Shown: piece after piece, positions 32,714 to 42,081 of the stretch
Layout: every line of letters begins with the position of its first letter
Numbering within the stretch: the stretch's first letter is position 1
Assembly: GCA_937926175.1 (NCBI GenBank)
Contig: CALANV010000020.1
Location: forward strand, 26,728-90,727
DNA length: 64,000 nt
Direction of reading: 5' to 3'
Source: an uncultured Rhodospirillales bacterium
GTDB taxonomy: Bacteria > Pseudomonadota > Alphaproteobacteria > CACIAM-22H2
Position numbers and translations under genes: made by a program
The notes under the pieces: model-generated
The model's database searches: none
Seen by the model: only the letters and a program-made list of their open reading frames with translations
What the model was told of the DNA's origin: nothing

Positions 32714-33838
32714 TCATGAATTGTCTTTCAGCTGTACGCCCAAGATGTAGTAGACCTTCTCGATATCGCCGAGATTGTGGATGAGTTCGGCCAGCAGATC
32801 GGCAAACGACATGTTGCCCCACTTCACGGCGCGGCGGATCAGATACGGGACCGGACTGTGGGGTTCCACCTGCATCAGATAGTCGGCCACCGCGCTCAAC
32901 ACGGCGTAAGCCTGAGCCCGGTCGCGAATTCCAGCACTCGGATCGATCATGGATATGGTCGGCGGCGCCATCGCGGCCGGTGCCGGCACCGGACCTTCCT
33001 GCATGCTGTCACGAACTGACTGGCTCGGAGCCATCTGCGGTTCTCCCTTCTCTTCGGCGGCCGGCTGAATGAGATGCTGAATGTTGCGGGCCGTTTCGAT
33101 CAGCCCGCGAAAGCTGGGCGCATTCCTGCCGCAACGTTCGTCGAGCAGACCGACCAGGTGTTCCGCCTCGCCGGCCAGAAGTTCCGCCGTGCGGGCGCAT
33201 TCCTTGCGCCATGACGCCGGAGTATCGTTCACGGCCATGCGGATCCGTTCTCTGGTCGGCTTGTCGGATTTCTTGAGCTGCTCGCGCAATGCGGGTTTTG
33301 CGGCAAGCATCTTCTCGAAATGGCCGGCATCCACCCAATCCGCCAGGCTGAACGTCTGCGCCTCTCTTACGCTCTCGCGCGTGATCGGCACCAATGCGAT
33401 GGCAAGAGGAAGTTTCTCCTCGAGCCAGACGAGCGGTGCCAACCGGAATTCGATATCGCCATCCTCGATCCGAGGATGCACGTCGTCCCAGAAGTAGGTG
33501 ACGAGCAGACTGACGACCTTGAGACCGTCGAGGGCGCCCTGCAAACCGCGCATATGCACAAGGGCCTCGGTCAGCCACGCTGCAAGCTGAAGGTCCTTGC
33601 TCTGCGACTGCAGGGCGTCGAGACACAGTGTTGCCACGCGCGTCCAGTCGGCACGCTTACGCTCCGTGACCCACACGCCCTGGGGAAGATCAGGATCGTC
33701 GAAACGGCGCGCCTCGCTGATATCGTCGTAGATGCGCTCATAGCGCAGCGACGGACCGGCCGGCTCCGGGCCGGGAACCGGCCGCGCCAACGCGGCCCAG
33801 TCGAGCGAGGCTGGATCGATCGGACTCGCGGACATCAC
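32714..33838 (-). CDS. tssA: T6SS assembly cap protein TssA (ImpA N-terminal)
   Basis: 374 residues. The ImpA_N domain opens PIDPASLDWAALARPVPGPEPAGPSLRYERIYDDISEARRFDDPDLPQGVWVTERKRADWTRV and continues LQLAAWLTEALVHMRGLQGALDGLKVVSLL. The C-terminus PHSPVPYLIRRAVKWGNMSFADLLAELIHN marks a short-type TssA. It initiates sheath and tube polymerisation at the baseplate. 16 bp after tssM. Confidence 0.93.
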   Translation of the reverse strand: MMSASPIDPASLDWAALARPVPGPEPAGPSLRYERIYDDISEARRFDDPDLPQGVWVTERKRADWTRVATLCLDALQSQSKDLQLAAWLTEALVHMRGLQGALDGLKVVSLLVTYFWDDVHPRIEDGDIEFRLAPLVWLEEKLPLAIALVPITRESVREAQTFSLADWVDAGHFEKMLAAKPALREQLKKSDKPTRERIRMAVNDTPASWRKECARTAELLAGEAEHLVGLLDERCGRNAPSFRGLIETARNIQHLIQPAAEEKGEPQMAPSQSVRDSMQEGPVPAPAAMAPPTISMIDPSAGIRDRAQAYAVLSAVADYLMQVEPHSPVPYLIRRAVKWGNMSFADLLAELIHNLGDIEKVYYILGVQLKDNS

Positions 33839-33854
33839 GTCGGCTCGGCCTCTA

Positions 33855-36800
33855 TCATCCGCTGCGCCCCGAACGTCCCAGATCGGGGGCGCGCACGGGG
33901 AACTCGGGCAAGGATAGCAACTCTCCCTTCTGGTCCCCGCGCTGCGGGAACGTCACCTCGACATTGACGAACACCCGGGCGCGCGGCCGGTCGTGCTCGC
34001 CGCGCGACGAAGCGATAGTCTGCATCTCCCCTTTCGTCTCGACCTCGAATTCGAGCAGGTTCGGCGTGGGCGCGTCCCGTACGACATGGCGCTGCAGAAA
34101 CCGTATCAGCGCCCAGCGTCCGCGATACTCGAACTCGACGGTTCCCGCCGCGACCCGCGGATGCCCGGTCGGCATACCGACGGGCTGAATCTGACTGTCC
34201 TTTGCCCAACGCAGGGTCATCGTCACGGGATCTCCGAGGCGCCAGAGCAACGGACGCGGCTTGTCGGTCTGTCGCAGTCCATCGCGGCCGACCAGCAGGT
34301 TCCATACGATGATGTTGCTGCCGCCGACCTCGGCCTTGCGGTTGACGCGGAACTCCGCCGAAACGGCGTAGTACGGGTCCTCGCGCCCCGGCGTGATCCC
34401 CTCCTTCGTCAGCAGGAACTTCCGTGCCGCCAACAGCTGGTCGAGAACGATCACGGCGGCATCGCGCCCCGGTTCGTCATCCGGCAGGGAACGAAGCTGT
34501 TCACTGAGCTTCTCGATCTCCGAGCCGAATTCGCGGAAGAAGGCGCGGATCGCCTCGGGATCGGCCTCGGGGCCATCCTCCATGCCCATGACCGCAAATG
34601 GATAGCGGCCGGCGAGCGTCGCGTTGAAGCGGTTTGCGAGCGCGTTGTAACGCGCAATCAGCTTGTCCGCCTGCAGGTCCTGGCAACGTGCCAACAGTTC
34701 GCTCTCGAGAGCCCAGCGGCGCTCGACGAAGAAGTCGCCCGACCGCGGCACGCCGGTCGGACGGATCCGTTCGGCGCAATTCGCCGGCGTGACCGCGTTC
34801 ATTTCGAAGCGGATGAACCGCTCCAACTGCGCGAGAGTGCTGTCGGGCCGACGGTTCTGGTAGCGTGCCACCGCATCGATCATCCGCTGCCAGCGCACCA
34901 CGATCCCACGTTCCTCGATGCCGGCGGCGGCGTCATAGCTTGCGAGAAAACCGACCAGCGGCTCCGCAAAATTGCGCGTCAGCCGGAACACACGTTCGCG
35001 CTGCATCTCGACGTAGTACTGCAACTCCTCCGCATCGGCTGCCTCGAACGCCATGAATGCCGCGGGTCGATCGGCATTCCAGAGATCGATCGGATTGACC
35101 GGACGATACAGGCCCTCGACATCCAACAGCTGGTCGACACGGAACAGGAGATCCTGGGCCTGATCCGTTGCCGCGCGTTGGAGCGCGGACGCCGCCTCGA
35201 CCAGATCGAGCTGACGGAAGATCGTAATCAGCCGGCCGAGAGCAGGTGCCGCCGCCTGAAAGTTCCTGACCTCATTCTCAAGTCGGTCTTCCGTGAACCC
35301 CACCCTACTCCGCTCGACGGGATCGGCGAACTGCTGAGCACGGGCCACCGCCGTGGTCATCGACACGCCGAGCCGGGCGACCGCAACGCCTTGGGCACGT
35401 TCGCGAAGCTCCAACGGCAAGCGGTCCAGCGCCCCGATCACGAAACGGTCGAACTGCGCATAGAGATCGAGCGCGCGCTCGAGCTGCACAACCTTCCACG
35501 TCAGCCGGCGGTGCGACGCCCCCACGGTCGCGATGGGCTGCACCGGCGCAAGCTGCATAAACTCCTGCTGGAACATGGCGTGCAGCGCGTCGCGCAAGGC
35601 AAGAAGCGAAGGCGCGAGGATCAGCCGCTTGCCGTCCGTGCTGTGAGAAAGCACCGCGCCGCCGAAGGGCGAGCGGAACGCGGCAAGCCGCGCCTGGAAA
35701 CGTTCCAACTCGGATTGAAACGCCGTCGCCAGATCGGCCGCGAGGCCGGGCTGAAAGAACGGCGACGCTGTGATCTCGGCCAGAACACGCTGTTGTTCGT
35801 CGGTCGCGACGAAGGTGGAACTGACGAGCCAGCGATTTTCCGGGCGTTCCAGCAGGTCCTGTACCCGGTCGAGCGCCTCGAGAACACGCGACATCGTGAC
35901 CACGTCCGCCTCGACTCCGCGACCACGCTGCGACAGTTCGCGAAGAAGCGCGGTCAGGTCGAACAATTCGCGCCCGACGGGGCCGGCCTGAAAGGTCTGC
36001 TCGTAAATGCGCCATGCGAGCGTCCGCAGGGTCGTCGACGCGCGCCCCCGATACACGGCAAAGTCGAACGGCTGCTCCTGGACGTTGTGCAGGGCGTCAC
36101 GATAAAGATGCCCCAGCCGCAGAAAGCTCTGCGGCAGCTCGACGTTGAACAGGGTACGGACGAGATTCAAAAACTCGTTCAGATCCCGGGACAAGGGCAG
36201 TGCGTTATAGGCCGAGGCAAGCCGCTCGATCTCGCGCAATTCGGCCACGTAGTTGCGAAGCTGGTCGAAATCCGTCTCGGACTGCTGCGGCGATACCCCG
36301 CGGCGCTCGGCATTGGCGTTGCGGATCGCGCGGCTGGTGCGATGATTCAGCTCGTTGAGCATCGCGCGCATGATCACGTTGTCGAAGCCGATCGTGAGGA
36401 ATCTGCGCTTGCGATCGTGAAGGTCGCTGAACCAGCTCGTCGGCATGAACGGCGCGACGACCATGTCGGAATCGATCCGCGCCATGAGATCGAGAAGCTG
36501 AATCGCCTCGTCGCGCTGCAGGAACGAGATTACGGCCGTATCGACAACCTGATCCGACGCGACCGCGCGCGCCTGCTGTTCGCGCCGGCGCAGATCCAAG
36601 ACGGTGTCGGCGATCTGCGCGAATCTCGGCGTGAGATTCGCGACCTCCTCCGAAAGCTGTCGCGCATCGATGGCGAACCCGCCCCCGACGAGCACGGCGA
36701 AGCCGATGGTGGCCGCGCGCAGTGCGGCCACCGTGCGATTGCGCGACAACAGCGCCCGCGAAAGAGGTCCCGCCAATCCGTGCTCCCGGAAGATCTTCCG

Positions 36801-37883
36801 TTCGAACAGATCGGTCGCGAGAATGCTGGAAATCTGGCCCGTCGTCCCGTCGCGTAGCGACCCCGTAAAGTAGATGCCGCGGAAGATGAAGGGGTCGTAA
36901 TACACGCTCGGCCGGAAGAGATGCCGCAGAAGATCGCCCAGGGGCTTCTCCAGATTCGCGAACTCCCCCGGGAAAAGGAACATGCCGTCCGGATCGCCCG
37001 TCGCCCGGGGGTTCGCGGCGAGTTCGAGCTGCATCCGCGCAAGCCCGGCGCGGAGCGCGGCAAAGGCTTCGCCGACCCATTCCAGCGCGAACGCCACCGA
37101 GGGGGCATAGGGGCTGGACCAGCCGAAGATTTCCCGGTGCCGTTCGGCCGGCACGTGGTGCCAGAACGAGTCGAATCCTGCCATGCGCTCGGTCCGGGTC
37201 ACGAGCACGTAGATCGGGAAGTTCATCCCGAACTGCTTCTGGAGTTGCCACAGACGCTGATTGAGCGCGGCCCCCTTTGCCGCAAGCGCATCCTGCGACA
37301 GCGCCTTGGGTCCGATGAAGTCCTCGGCCGAAAACGCCAGCACGATCCCGTCCAGGGGACGTTGTGGCCGCTGACGCTCTATCAATCGCAGCACGCGCCG
37401 CCAGCCGGCTTCATCTCCCTTGCCGTCGCTGCCGACATAGTCGCCGGCGATATCCAGGACGATGCCGTGCTCGAAAAGCCACCAGTTGAGTCCGCCGCCG
37501 CTGAGCCCCGCCGTTTCGAACGGACGGCCAAGCGGCAGGTTCAACCCGAGCCCGTCGAGGACCTCGCTCTTGCCCGCAGCGTTGTCGCCGATCAGCAGGA
37601 AGCACGGGACCTGATAGCGCCAGTCGCGCCCGCTCACCAGCCGCCGCAACGCTTGCGCGGCGCTGTCGAATGTCCGCCGCAGGGGCACGGCCGCGCCGGT
37701 CTCGGGTGCCGGCGCCGGCTTGTCGGCCGCGGCCGGCGCCTTCCCGGCCGGCGCAGCGACGCGGCTCGACCGCACCAGCCAGACGCCCAGCACGACGAGC
37801 AGCAGTGCCGCAATCAGGACCGCCGCCAGGCCGATGAACGGCAGGTAAGCTTGCCATTCGAGCAGCAGGTTCTCGATTGTCAT
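33855..37883 (-). CDS. tssM: T6SS inner-membrane complex protein TssM (IcmF)
   Basis: About 1342 residues. Start at ATG 37883 (MTIENLLLEWQAYLPFIG); the frame goes further to 37949 but that would overlap tssL. TM segments lie at about 10-45, with a third near 400 (TIGFAVLVGGGFAID). The cytoplasmic GTPase-like part has an intact Walker A, GDNAAGKS (about 98-105); many TssM lack it. The large periplasmic part (430 onward) and the C-terminal beta domain bind TssJ. It lies between tssL and tssA. Confidence 0.95.
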   Translation of the reverse strand: MTIENLLLEWQAYLPFIGLAAVLIAALLLVVLGVWLVRSSRVAAPAGKAPAAADKPAPAPETGAAVPLRRTFDSAAQALRRLVSGRDWRYQVPCFLLIGDNAAGKSEVLDGLGLNLPLGRPFETAGLSGGGLNWWLFEHGIVLDIAGDYVGSDGKGDEAGWRRVLRLIERQRPQRPLDGIVLAFSAEDFIGPKALSQDALAAKGAALNQRLWQLQKQFGMNFPIYVLVTRTERMAGFDSFWHHVPAERHREIFGWSSPYAPSVAFALEWVGEAFAALRAGLARMQLELAANPRATGDPDGMFLFPGEFANLEKPLGDLLRHLFRPSVYYDPFIFRGIYFTGSLRDGTTGQISSILATDLFERKIFREHGLAGPLSRALLSRNRTVAALRAATIGFAVLVGGGFAIDARQLSEEVANLTPRFAQIADTVLDLRRREQQARAVASDQVVDTAVISFLQRDEAIQLLDLMARIDSDMVVAPFMPTSWFSDLHDRKRRFLTIGFDNVIMRAMLNELNHRTSRAIRNANAERRGVSPQQSETDFDQLRNYVAELREIERLASAYNALPLSRDLNEFLNLVRTLFNVELPQSFLRLGHLYRDALHNVQEQPFDFAVYRGRASTTLRTLAWRIYEQTFQAGPVGRELFDLTALLRELSQRGRGVEADVVTMSRVLEALDRVQDLLERPENRWLVSSTFVATDEQQRVLAEITASPFFQPGLAADLATAFQSELERFQARLAAFRSPFGGAVLSHSTDGKRLILAPSLLALRDALHAMFQQEFMQLAPVQPIATVGASHRRLTWKVVQLERALDLYAQFDRFVIGALDRLPLELRERAQGVAVARLGVSMTTAVARAQQFADPVERSRVGFTEDRLENEVRNFQAAAPALGRLITIFRQLDLVEAASALQRAATDQAQDLLFRVDQLLDVEGLYRPVNPIDLWNADRPAAFMAFEAADAEELQYYVEMQRERVFRLTRNFAEPLVGFLASYDAAAGIEERGIVVRWQRMIDAVARYQNRRPDSTLAQLERFIRFEMNAVTPANCAERIRPTGVPRSGDFFVERRWALESELLARCQDLQADKLIARYNALANRFNATLAGRYPFAVMGMEDGPEADPEAIRAFFREFGSEIEKLSEQLRSLPDDEPGRDAAVIVLDQLLAARKFLLTKEGITPGREDPYYAVSAEFRVNRKAEVGGSNIIVWNLLVGRDGLRQTDKPRPLLWRLGDPVTMTLRWAKDSQIQPVGMPTGHPRVAAGTVEFEYRGRWALIRFLQRHVVRDAPTPNLLEFEVETKGEMQTIASSRGEHDRPRARVFVNVEVTFPQRGDQKGELLSLPEFPVRAPDLGRSGRSG

Positions 37884-37897
37884 TGCCCCTGCCCCGG

Positions 37898-38671
37898 CTA
37901 CAGATTGCGGTCGAGCACCGCGAACAGCGGCTGCGTGAGGTGCATCCACGTCAGGTGCTGCACGACGATGAAGACGGCAATCACAGCGGCGAGCGCCAAT
38001 GCCCAGCGCCGCAGATGCGGCAGACGGCGGGGTATGCCGGCATCGAGGGTACGCTCGTAGGCGTCCGCGAAGAACCGGCGCGACGCGTCGGCGAGATCGG
38101 GTGCACGGTTGGCGATGAAACGGTACAGCTCGACCTTATAGCGGGAAATGACCTCTTCCGAGCCGCCGCGATAACGGCCGCGGAACCCGAGCTGCAGCGC
38201 GAACAGATAGATGCAGGCGATCTCCGTCGTCAGCGGATCACGCCGCAGCAGCAGCGCATCGAGATTGTCGAAGAACTTGTCACCGCCCTGATAGCTCTGG
38301 AAGATCTGGCTTTCGAGCAGCATCGACTTCCAGACCGTCTTGCCGTTCCATTCGATCTCGTGGAGGAAGATCTCGTCGGCGAGGACGGCCATGATATAGA
38401 GTGCCTCCTGAAACAGGCGCCCGCCCATCGCTCCCCCTTGCTGAACCGCGTCGATCGCGTCCTGCTCGAGTATCGTGAGCAGCCGACGATTGATCGCGCG
38501 GGCCACGTCCGAGCCGTCACCGGTCCCGGCGGCCGCACCGCGGGGAAGCGGCTCCGCCAGACTGCGGCCGTCGCGAAGGGCGACATGCTTCAGCCTGACG
38601 AGTTCGGCGTAAAAGCCGTGAAACCGCTCCCGCAGGAAGCTCTCTTCGAAACGCCCGATTGCCCGCTCCAT
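37898..38671 (-). CDS. tssL: T6SS inner-membrane protein TssL (DotU family)
   Basis: 257 residues. Cytoplasmic DotU-type helices include ALYIMAVLADEIFLHEIEWNGKTVWKSMLLESQIFQSYQGGDKFFDNLDALL and EIACIYLFALQLGFRGRYRG. One C-terminal membrane segment (about 225-243, ALALAAVIAVFIVVQHLTW) and a very short periplasmic end follow, so there is no fused OmpA/peptidoglycan-binding domain. That lack fits the idea that the SPOR proteins nearby give cell-wall contact. 14 bp upstream of tssM. Confidence 0.94.
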   Translation of the reverse strand: MERAIGRFEESFLRERFHGFYAELVRLKHVALRDGRSLAEPLPRGAAAGTGDGSDVARAINRRLLTILEQDAIDAVQQGGAMGGRLFQEALYIMAVLADEIFLHEIEWNGKTVWKSMLLESQIFQSYQGGDKFFDNLDALLLRRDPLTTEIACIYLFALQLGFRGRYRGGSEEVISRYKVELYRFIANRAPDLADASRRFFADAYERTLDAGIPRRLPHLRRWALALAAVIAVFIVVQHLTWMHLTQPLFAVLDRNL

Positions 38672-38689
38672 GTCCCCCCCTTTCGTTCG

Positions 38690-40042
38690 CTATCTCAAGG
38701 GGTGAACGGTTGCGAGACGCGAACTGACATAGAGAACGAGTTCGAGCGGTCCCGACTCCAGCTTCGGATCAAAGCGGTTGATGATGAACAGCGGCGCATC
38801 GGGCCGGACGATATCCGGGTTGGCATCGATCGCGAACAGCATCATCCGCTCACCCGGAATGACGCCGAGCTCGTCGTCGCGCTCGATACGCTGCCGTTTC
38901 GCGCCCAGCAGCCGGCGCTCGGTCAGCATCAAGATGCGATCCTCGCTGCCGATCAGGCAACGTTCCATCCACGCCAGCAGGTCCGATTCGGTGGCCCCGG
39001 GCCGGCGACGGGCGCCGATCACCAGCCGGGGTCTGTACCAGCTGGGGCGAAGTTGCAGCCGGAATCCGCCGTTGTCGATTTCGAACGCAACTTCGCGATA
39101 GGCAAGCTGCACGTCGTCGATCCGGCGCATGATGAAATCGAGCAGCGGATCGAAGCTCGCGCGGATGGCGTTGTGACGATATGCGCCGAGGACCGGTGGC
39201 ACCTGGCCAGGCCCCAGGGTCGAAAGCTCTCCTGCAAGGCGGCACAGGGCGATGTAGAGCTGAAACGGGTGGGCCTGCCCGCTCGCGATCAGTGCCTCAA
39301 GCTCCGGCAGGGCGGCGACGAGCGAGCGAATCGTGGCCTGCGTGCCGAGGGTCATCGGCTCGTCCGCATGCGCGGCCGGGGAACGGGCGCGCTCCGCCAA
39401 CAGAACCGCCTTCTCGCGCAGGCGCCGCGCGATGACGGCGCAGGCCGAGCCGAGTTCGGACTCCGCCGTGACTGCCAGGAGCGGCGGGATGAACGAAGTC
39501 AGGCTGAAGCTTTCGTCGCGATAGCGGACCTCGCACAGCGGAAAGCTCACGAATTTCTGCGGCGGCACTTCACCTGCGATCAGCCGCAGACGCGGGCGCA
39601 GCCGGGGAATGCGCAATTCGCCGTCACCCGTATTGAGGTCGACGACGGACGCGCCCTCGACGCTGTCATAGCGCGCAAGCTCGCTGCCCGAAGCCCCCTC
39701 GACACGCCGCGAAGGCAGCGCGAGATGAATTTTCAGCGGCCCACGCTCGAGTTCCGCCTGATAAGGCTCCAACGCCAGAGAGAGGTCGTCGCCGCCGTTC
39801 GGATAGAAGACAACGAGCCCGTCCGGCATGATCGCCTCGAGCTCGAGCACGCGCACTACACCCGCCACGAGCTGCGCCGGATCGAGCCGAAGCTGTCGGA
39901 CACCGTAATGGTTCGGGTTGACGCACCGGAGATGGTAGTTGAGCAGAATATCGCTGCGCAGCGCGAACTGTTGGAAATGCTGCGGCGCCAGCAGCATCCC
40001 CTCGTGCCACTGAATTGCTTCGGGCGGCCGCTCGTCGTTCAT
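38690..40042 (-). CDS. tssK: T6SS baseplate-membrane connector TssK
   Basis: 450 residues. PPEAIQWHEGMLLAPQHFQQFALRSDILLNYHLRCVNPNHYGVRQLRLD is a typical TssK start (W-x-EGM-x-L-x-PQHFQ). The C-terminal neck and head segments include FDPLLDFIMRRIDDVQLAYREVAFEID and LYVSSRLATVHPLR. TssK joins the baseplate to TssL/TssM. 18 bp before tssL. Confidence 0.95.
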   Translation of the reverse strand: MNDERPPEAIQWHEGMLLAPQHFQQFALRSDILLNYHLRCVNPNHYGVRQLRLDPAQLVAGVVRVLELEAIMPDGLVVFYPNGGDDLSLALEPYQAELERGPLKIHLALPSRRVEGASGSELARYDSVEGASVVDLNTGDGELRIPRLRPRLRLIAGEVPPQKFVSFPLCEVRYRDESFSLTSFIPPLLAVTAESELGSACAVIARRLREKAVLLAERARSPAAHADEPMTLGTQATIRSLVAALPELEALIASGQAHPFQLYIALCRLAGELSTLGPGQVPPVLGAYRHNAIRASFDPLLDFIMRRIDDVQLAYREVAFEIDNGGFRLQLRPSWYRPRLVIGARRRPGATESDLLAWMERCLIGSEDRILMLTERRLLGAKRQRIERDDELGVIPGERMMLFAIDANPDIVRPDAPLFIINRFDPKLESGPLELVLYVSSRLATVHPLR

Positions 40043-40068
40043 GTTACTGTCCCCCCCCCAACCGCCCT

Positions 40069-40539
40069 TTACTCCTGACGCACGGTGAACCCGCGCGCGC
40101 CTAGCTGCAGCAGCGGGTTACGGTAGCGATCCAGCCGTGCCCGATGATCCCCCGGCGCAAGATAGTCGGCAAACACGAAACTCGCCAGCGCTTCCTGCGC
40201 CTCGGCCGGCACCGTCTCCACGATCAGCAGTGCCCCCGGGACGAGCTCCCACTGCCGAACCGTGAAGCCTTCCGGGAAATCGCGCTGAAACTGGTCCCGC
40301 GACTGGAACCATTGCCGTGCACTCGTTTCGGCAAGCCTAGTGACGAGTTTCTCATCGAAGACGTAGACGAGATCGACGGCCAGCGGGTTGTCCTCGTTGA
40401 GGTCAGGTGAGACCTCGATCCGGACGGTCTCGGTCGAAATCGTCGGCGGCTTTGATGCGCAACCAAATCCGGCGATCGTCGATGCTGCAAGGACGAACAG
40501 CGCGCAAAAAGAGCGACGTATGCTTCGCGCAGAACTCAT
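40069..40539 (-). CDS. tssJ: T6SS-associated outer-membrane lipoprotein, TssJ-like
   Basis: A 156-aa protein from ATG 40539. An N-terminal signal sequence, SFCALFVLAASTIAGFGC, ends at a Cys that fits a lipoprotein site, although -2 Phe is non-standard. The rest, with EVSPDLNEDNPLAVDLVYVFDEKLVTRLAETSARQWFQSRDQFQRDFPEGFTVRQWELVPG, fits the small beta-sandwich of TssJ. Its place right before tssK-L-M supports the call, and no other TssJ is visible. Its start overlaps the stop of the upstream binding-protein gene by 4 bp. Confidence 0.7.
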   Translation of the reverse strand: MSSARSIRRSFCALFVLAASTIAGFGCASKPPTISTETVRIEVSPDLNEDNPLAVDLVYVFDEKLVTRLAETSARQWFQSRDQFQRDFPEGFTVRQWELVPGALLIVETVPAEAQEALASFVFADYLAPGDHRARLDRYRNPLLQLGARGFTVRQE

Positions 40540-41855
40540 CGGTCTTCCCAACGTGGCATCGGAAAGATGAAACGGGCAGCGGCGGCCTCGCGCGGCCACA
40601 CGGCCTTGTAGCGCCCGCCGTGAAGCTGCTGCACGATCATCGGCTTGACCCTGTTGCGGCCGGTGTCGTCAAACCGAACCGGTCCAAAGAACGTCTGAAG
40701 ATTCGTCCGGCTGAGCGCCCGTCGAACGGCCTCACGGTCGGTCGATCCGGCACGTTCAATGGCGTCCGCCAACACGAGAATGGCAGCCGCCCCCTGGGCC
40801 GCCTGATATGGCGGCGCGTACCCGTATTCGAGCTCAAATTCCACCGCAAAGCCGACCGCGTTGCCGAACCAGCGATCGGTATATCCCGCATACGGGTCCC
40901 ATTGCGACATGCACGTCACGTAATCCGCGTTTCGCCCCAGCTTCTCGAGCTGCGCGCCGTCGCAGAACGTGAGTGCCACCATCGGTACGTAGACCTGCTT
41001 CTCGGCCATCTGACGGACGGTCAGATCGGCCCCCTGCGCATACCCGAAAACCAGCAGTGCGTCCGCCTTTTGATCCCGCACGCGATCGAGGGTCGGCCCC
41101 ATGTCGCGCACCGGATCGGGCAGCGTGTCGTCAACCACCACCTGCATCCGGAAGCGCCTGATCTGCTCCATCACCGAGTCGCGCATCTCGCGCCCCGCCT
41201 CCACGTCCAGGAAGGCCAGTGCGACGCGGACGGAGTCCGTCGGCTGATGCCGGCGCACGCTTTCCTCCGCCAGCATGACGATGGCGTCGTCGAGATAATC
41301 GTCGACGGTCGTGGTGATCCCGAAGAAATAACGACGGCCCTGCGTGTAGAGTGACAGCGAGCCGCCGCCGGCGTTGACCATGGGTATCCGGTGCCGCTCC
41401 ATCACGGCGGCGACGGGTTCGACCAGCGCGCTGCTCTGCGGACCGACGACGAAATCGACCCCGTCACGCGCGATCTGTTCCGCGGCGCGCGCAGCACTGC
41501 TGGCGAGCCCTTCGTCGTCGCGATACGTCAGCTTCAACCGGTAAACGCTGTTTCCGACCCGAACGCCGCCCGCTTCGTTGACGCGCTTCACGGCAAGGTC
41601 GTAGCCGCGAACCATGTGTTCGACGAGCGAGGCCCGCTGGCCGCTCATCGACACGACCGCGCCGATCGTGATCGTGTCGTTCTCGGCCGCCGACGCCGCG
41701 CTCACGCGCGCGACGCACGCCAAGACGACCAGAAGCACGGCGCCGGAAACAAGGCTTCCGTTCAATCGCGAGTTGCGGCCCGCAGCGTCGCGTCCACCGC
41801 GCTGCGCGCCGCCGAACAGTGCCGCAAGCCAAATACTAGCTTGGGCAACGATCAC
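40536..41855 (-). CDS. Orphan periplasmic binding protein (Leu/Ile/Val-type) leading the T6SS operon
   Basis: About 439 residues. An export signal around 33-58 (GSLVSGAVLLVVLACVARVSA) is followed by a type-I periplasmic binding fold: TITIGAVVSMSGQRASLVEHMVRGYDLAVKRVNEAGGVRVG, FVVGPQSSALVEPVAAVMERHRIPMVNAGGGS and YAPPYQAAQGAAAILVLADAIERAG. This is the LivJ/urea/amide-binding family. No permease or ATPase of that family is in the window. The stop overlaps the tssJ-like start (ATGA), so the two are translationally coupled. A sensory role or a contribution to T6SS regulation is inferred. The GTG at 41855 leaves a longer than usual N-terminus, so the true start may lie about 30 codons inside. Confidence 0.8.
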   Translation of the reverse strand: MIVAQASIWLAALFGGAQRGGRDAAGRNSRLNGSLVSGAVLLVVLACVARVSAASAAENDTITIGAVVSMSGQRASLVEHMVRGYDLAVKRVNEAGGVRVGNSVYRLKLTYRDDEGLASSAARAAEQIARDGVDFVVGPQSSALVEPVAAVMERHRIPMVNAGGGSLSLYTQGRRYFFGITTTVDDYLDDAIVMLAEESVRRHQPTDSVRVALAFLDVEAGREMRDSVMEQIRRFRMQVVVDDTLPDPVRDMGPTLDRVRDQKADALLVFGYAQGADLTVRQMAEKQVYVPMVALTFCDGAQLEKLGRNADYVTCMSQWDPYAGYTDRWFGNAVGFAVEFELEYGYAPPYQAAQGAAAILVLADAIERAGSTDREAVRRALSRTNLQTFFGPVRFDDTGRNRVKPMIVQQLHGGRYKAVWPREAAAARFIFPMPRWEDR

Positions 41856-42081
41856 AATGAGAATCTTGAAGTTTCCCTGTCGGGGACACTCTACAAAACG
41901 TTGAATCTTCTTTCAAGTTATCTCGTACCTTGCGAACATAATTCATGCAACCATGACTTGAGAACCCGAAAATCGATGCGTTAATTTATGAGATGCGACC
42001 AACGTTGAACCGAATTCATGGTCGCATGCGGCCACGACCGGGCGGACGATCCATGAGCGGGCAAACGAAGGATAACCGGAC
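41856..42081. promoter_or_regulatory. Divergent promoter region between the T6SS operon and the SPOR/binding-protein operon
   Basis: AT-rich gap of 226 bp between divergent genes. The 9-mer AACGTTGAA occurs twice, at 41897-41905 and 42001-42009, and could be a paired regulator site. No clear -35/-10 pair stands out. The region should drive tssJ-to-tssA leftward and the SPOR gene rightward. Confidence 0.45.

Noticed and set aside
33993..36857. Long plus-strand frame antisense to tssM
   Set aside because: Composition is typical of a GC-rich shadow, with no domain, and tssM on the other strand is certain.
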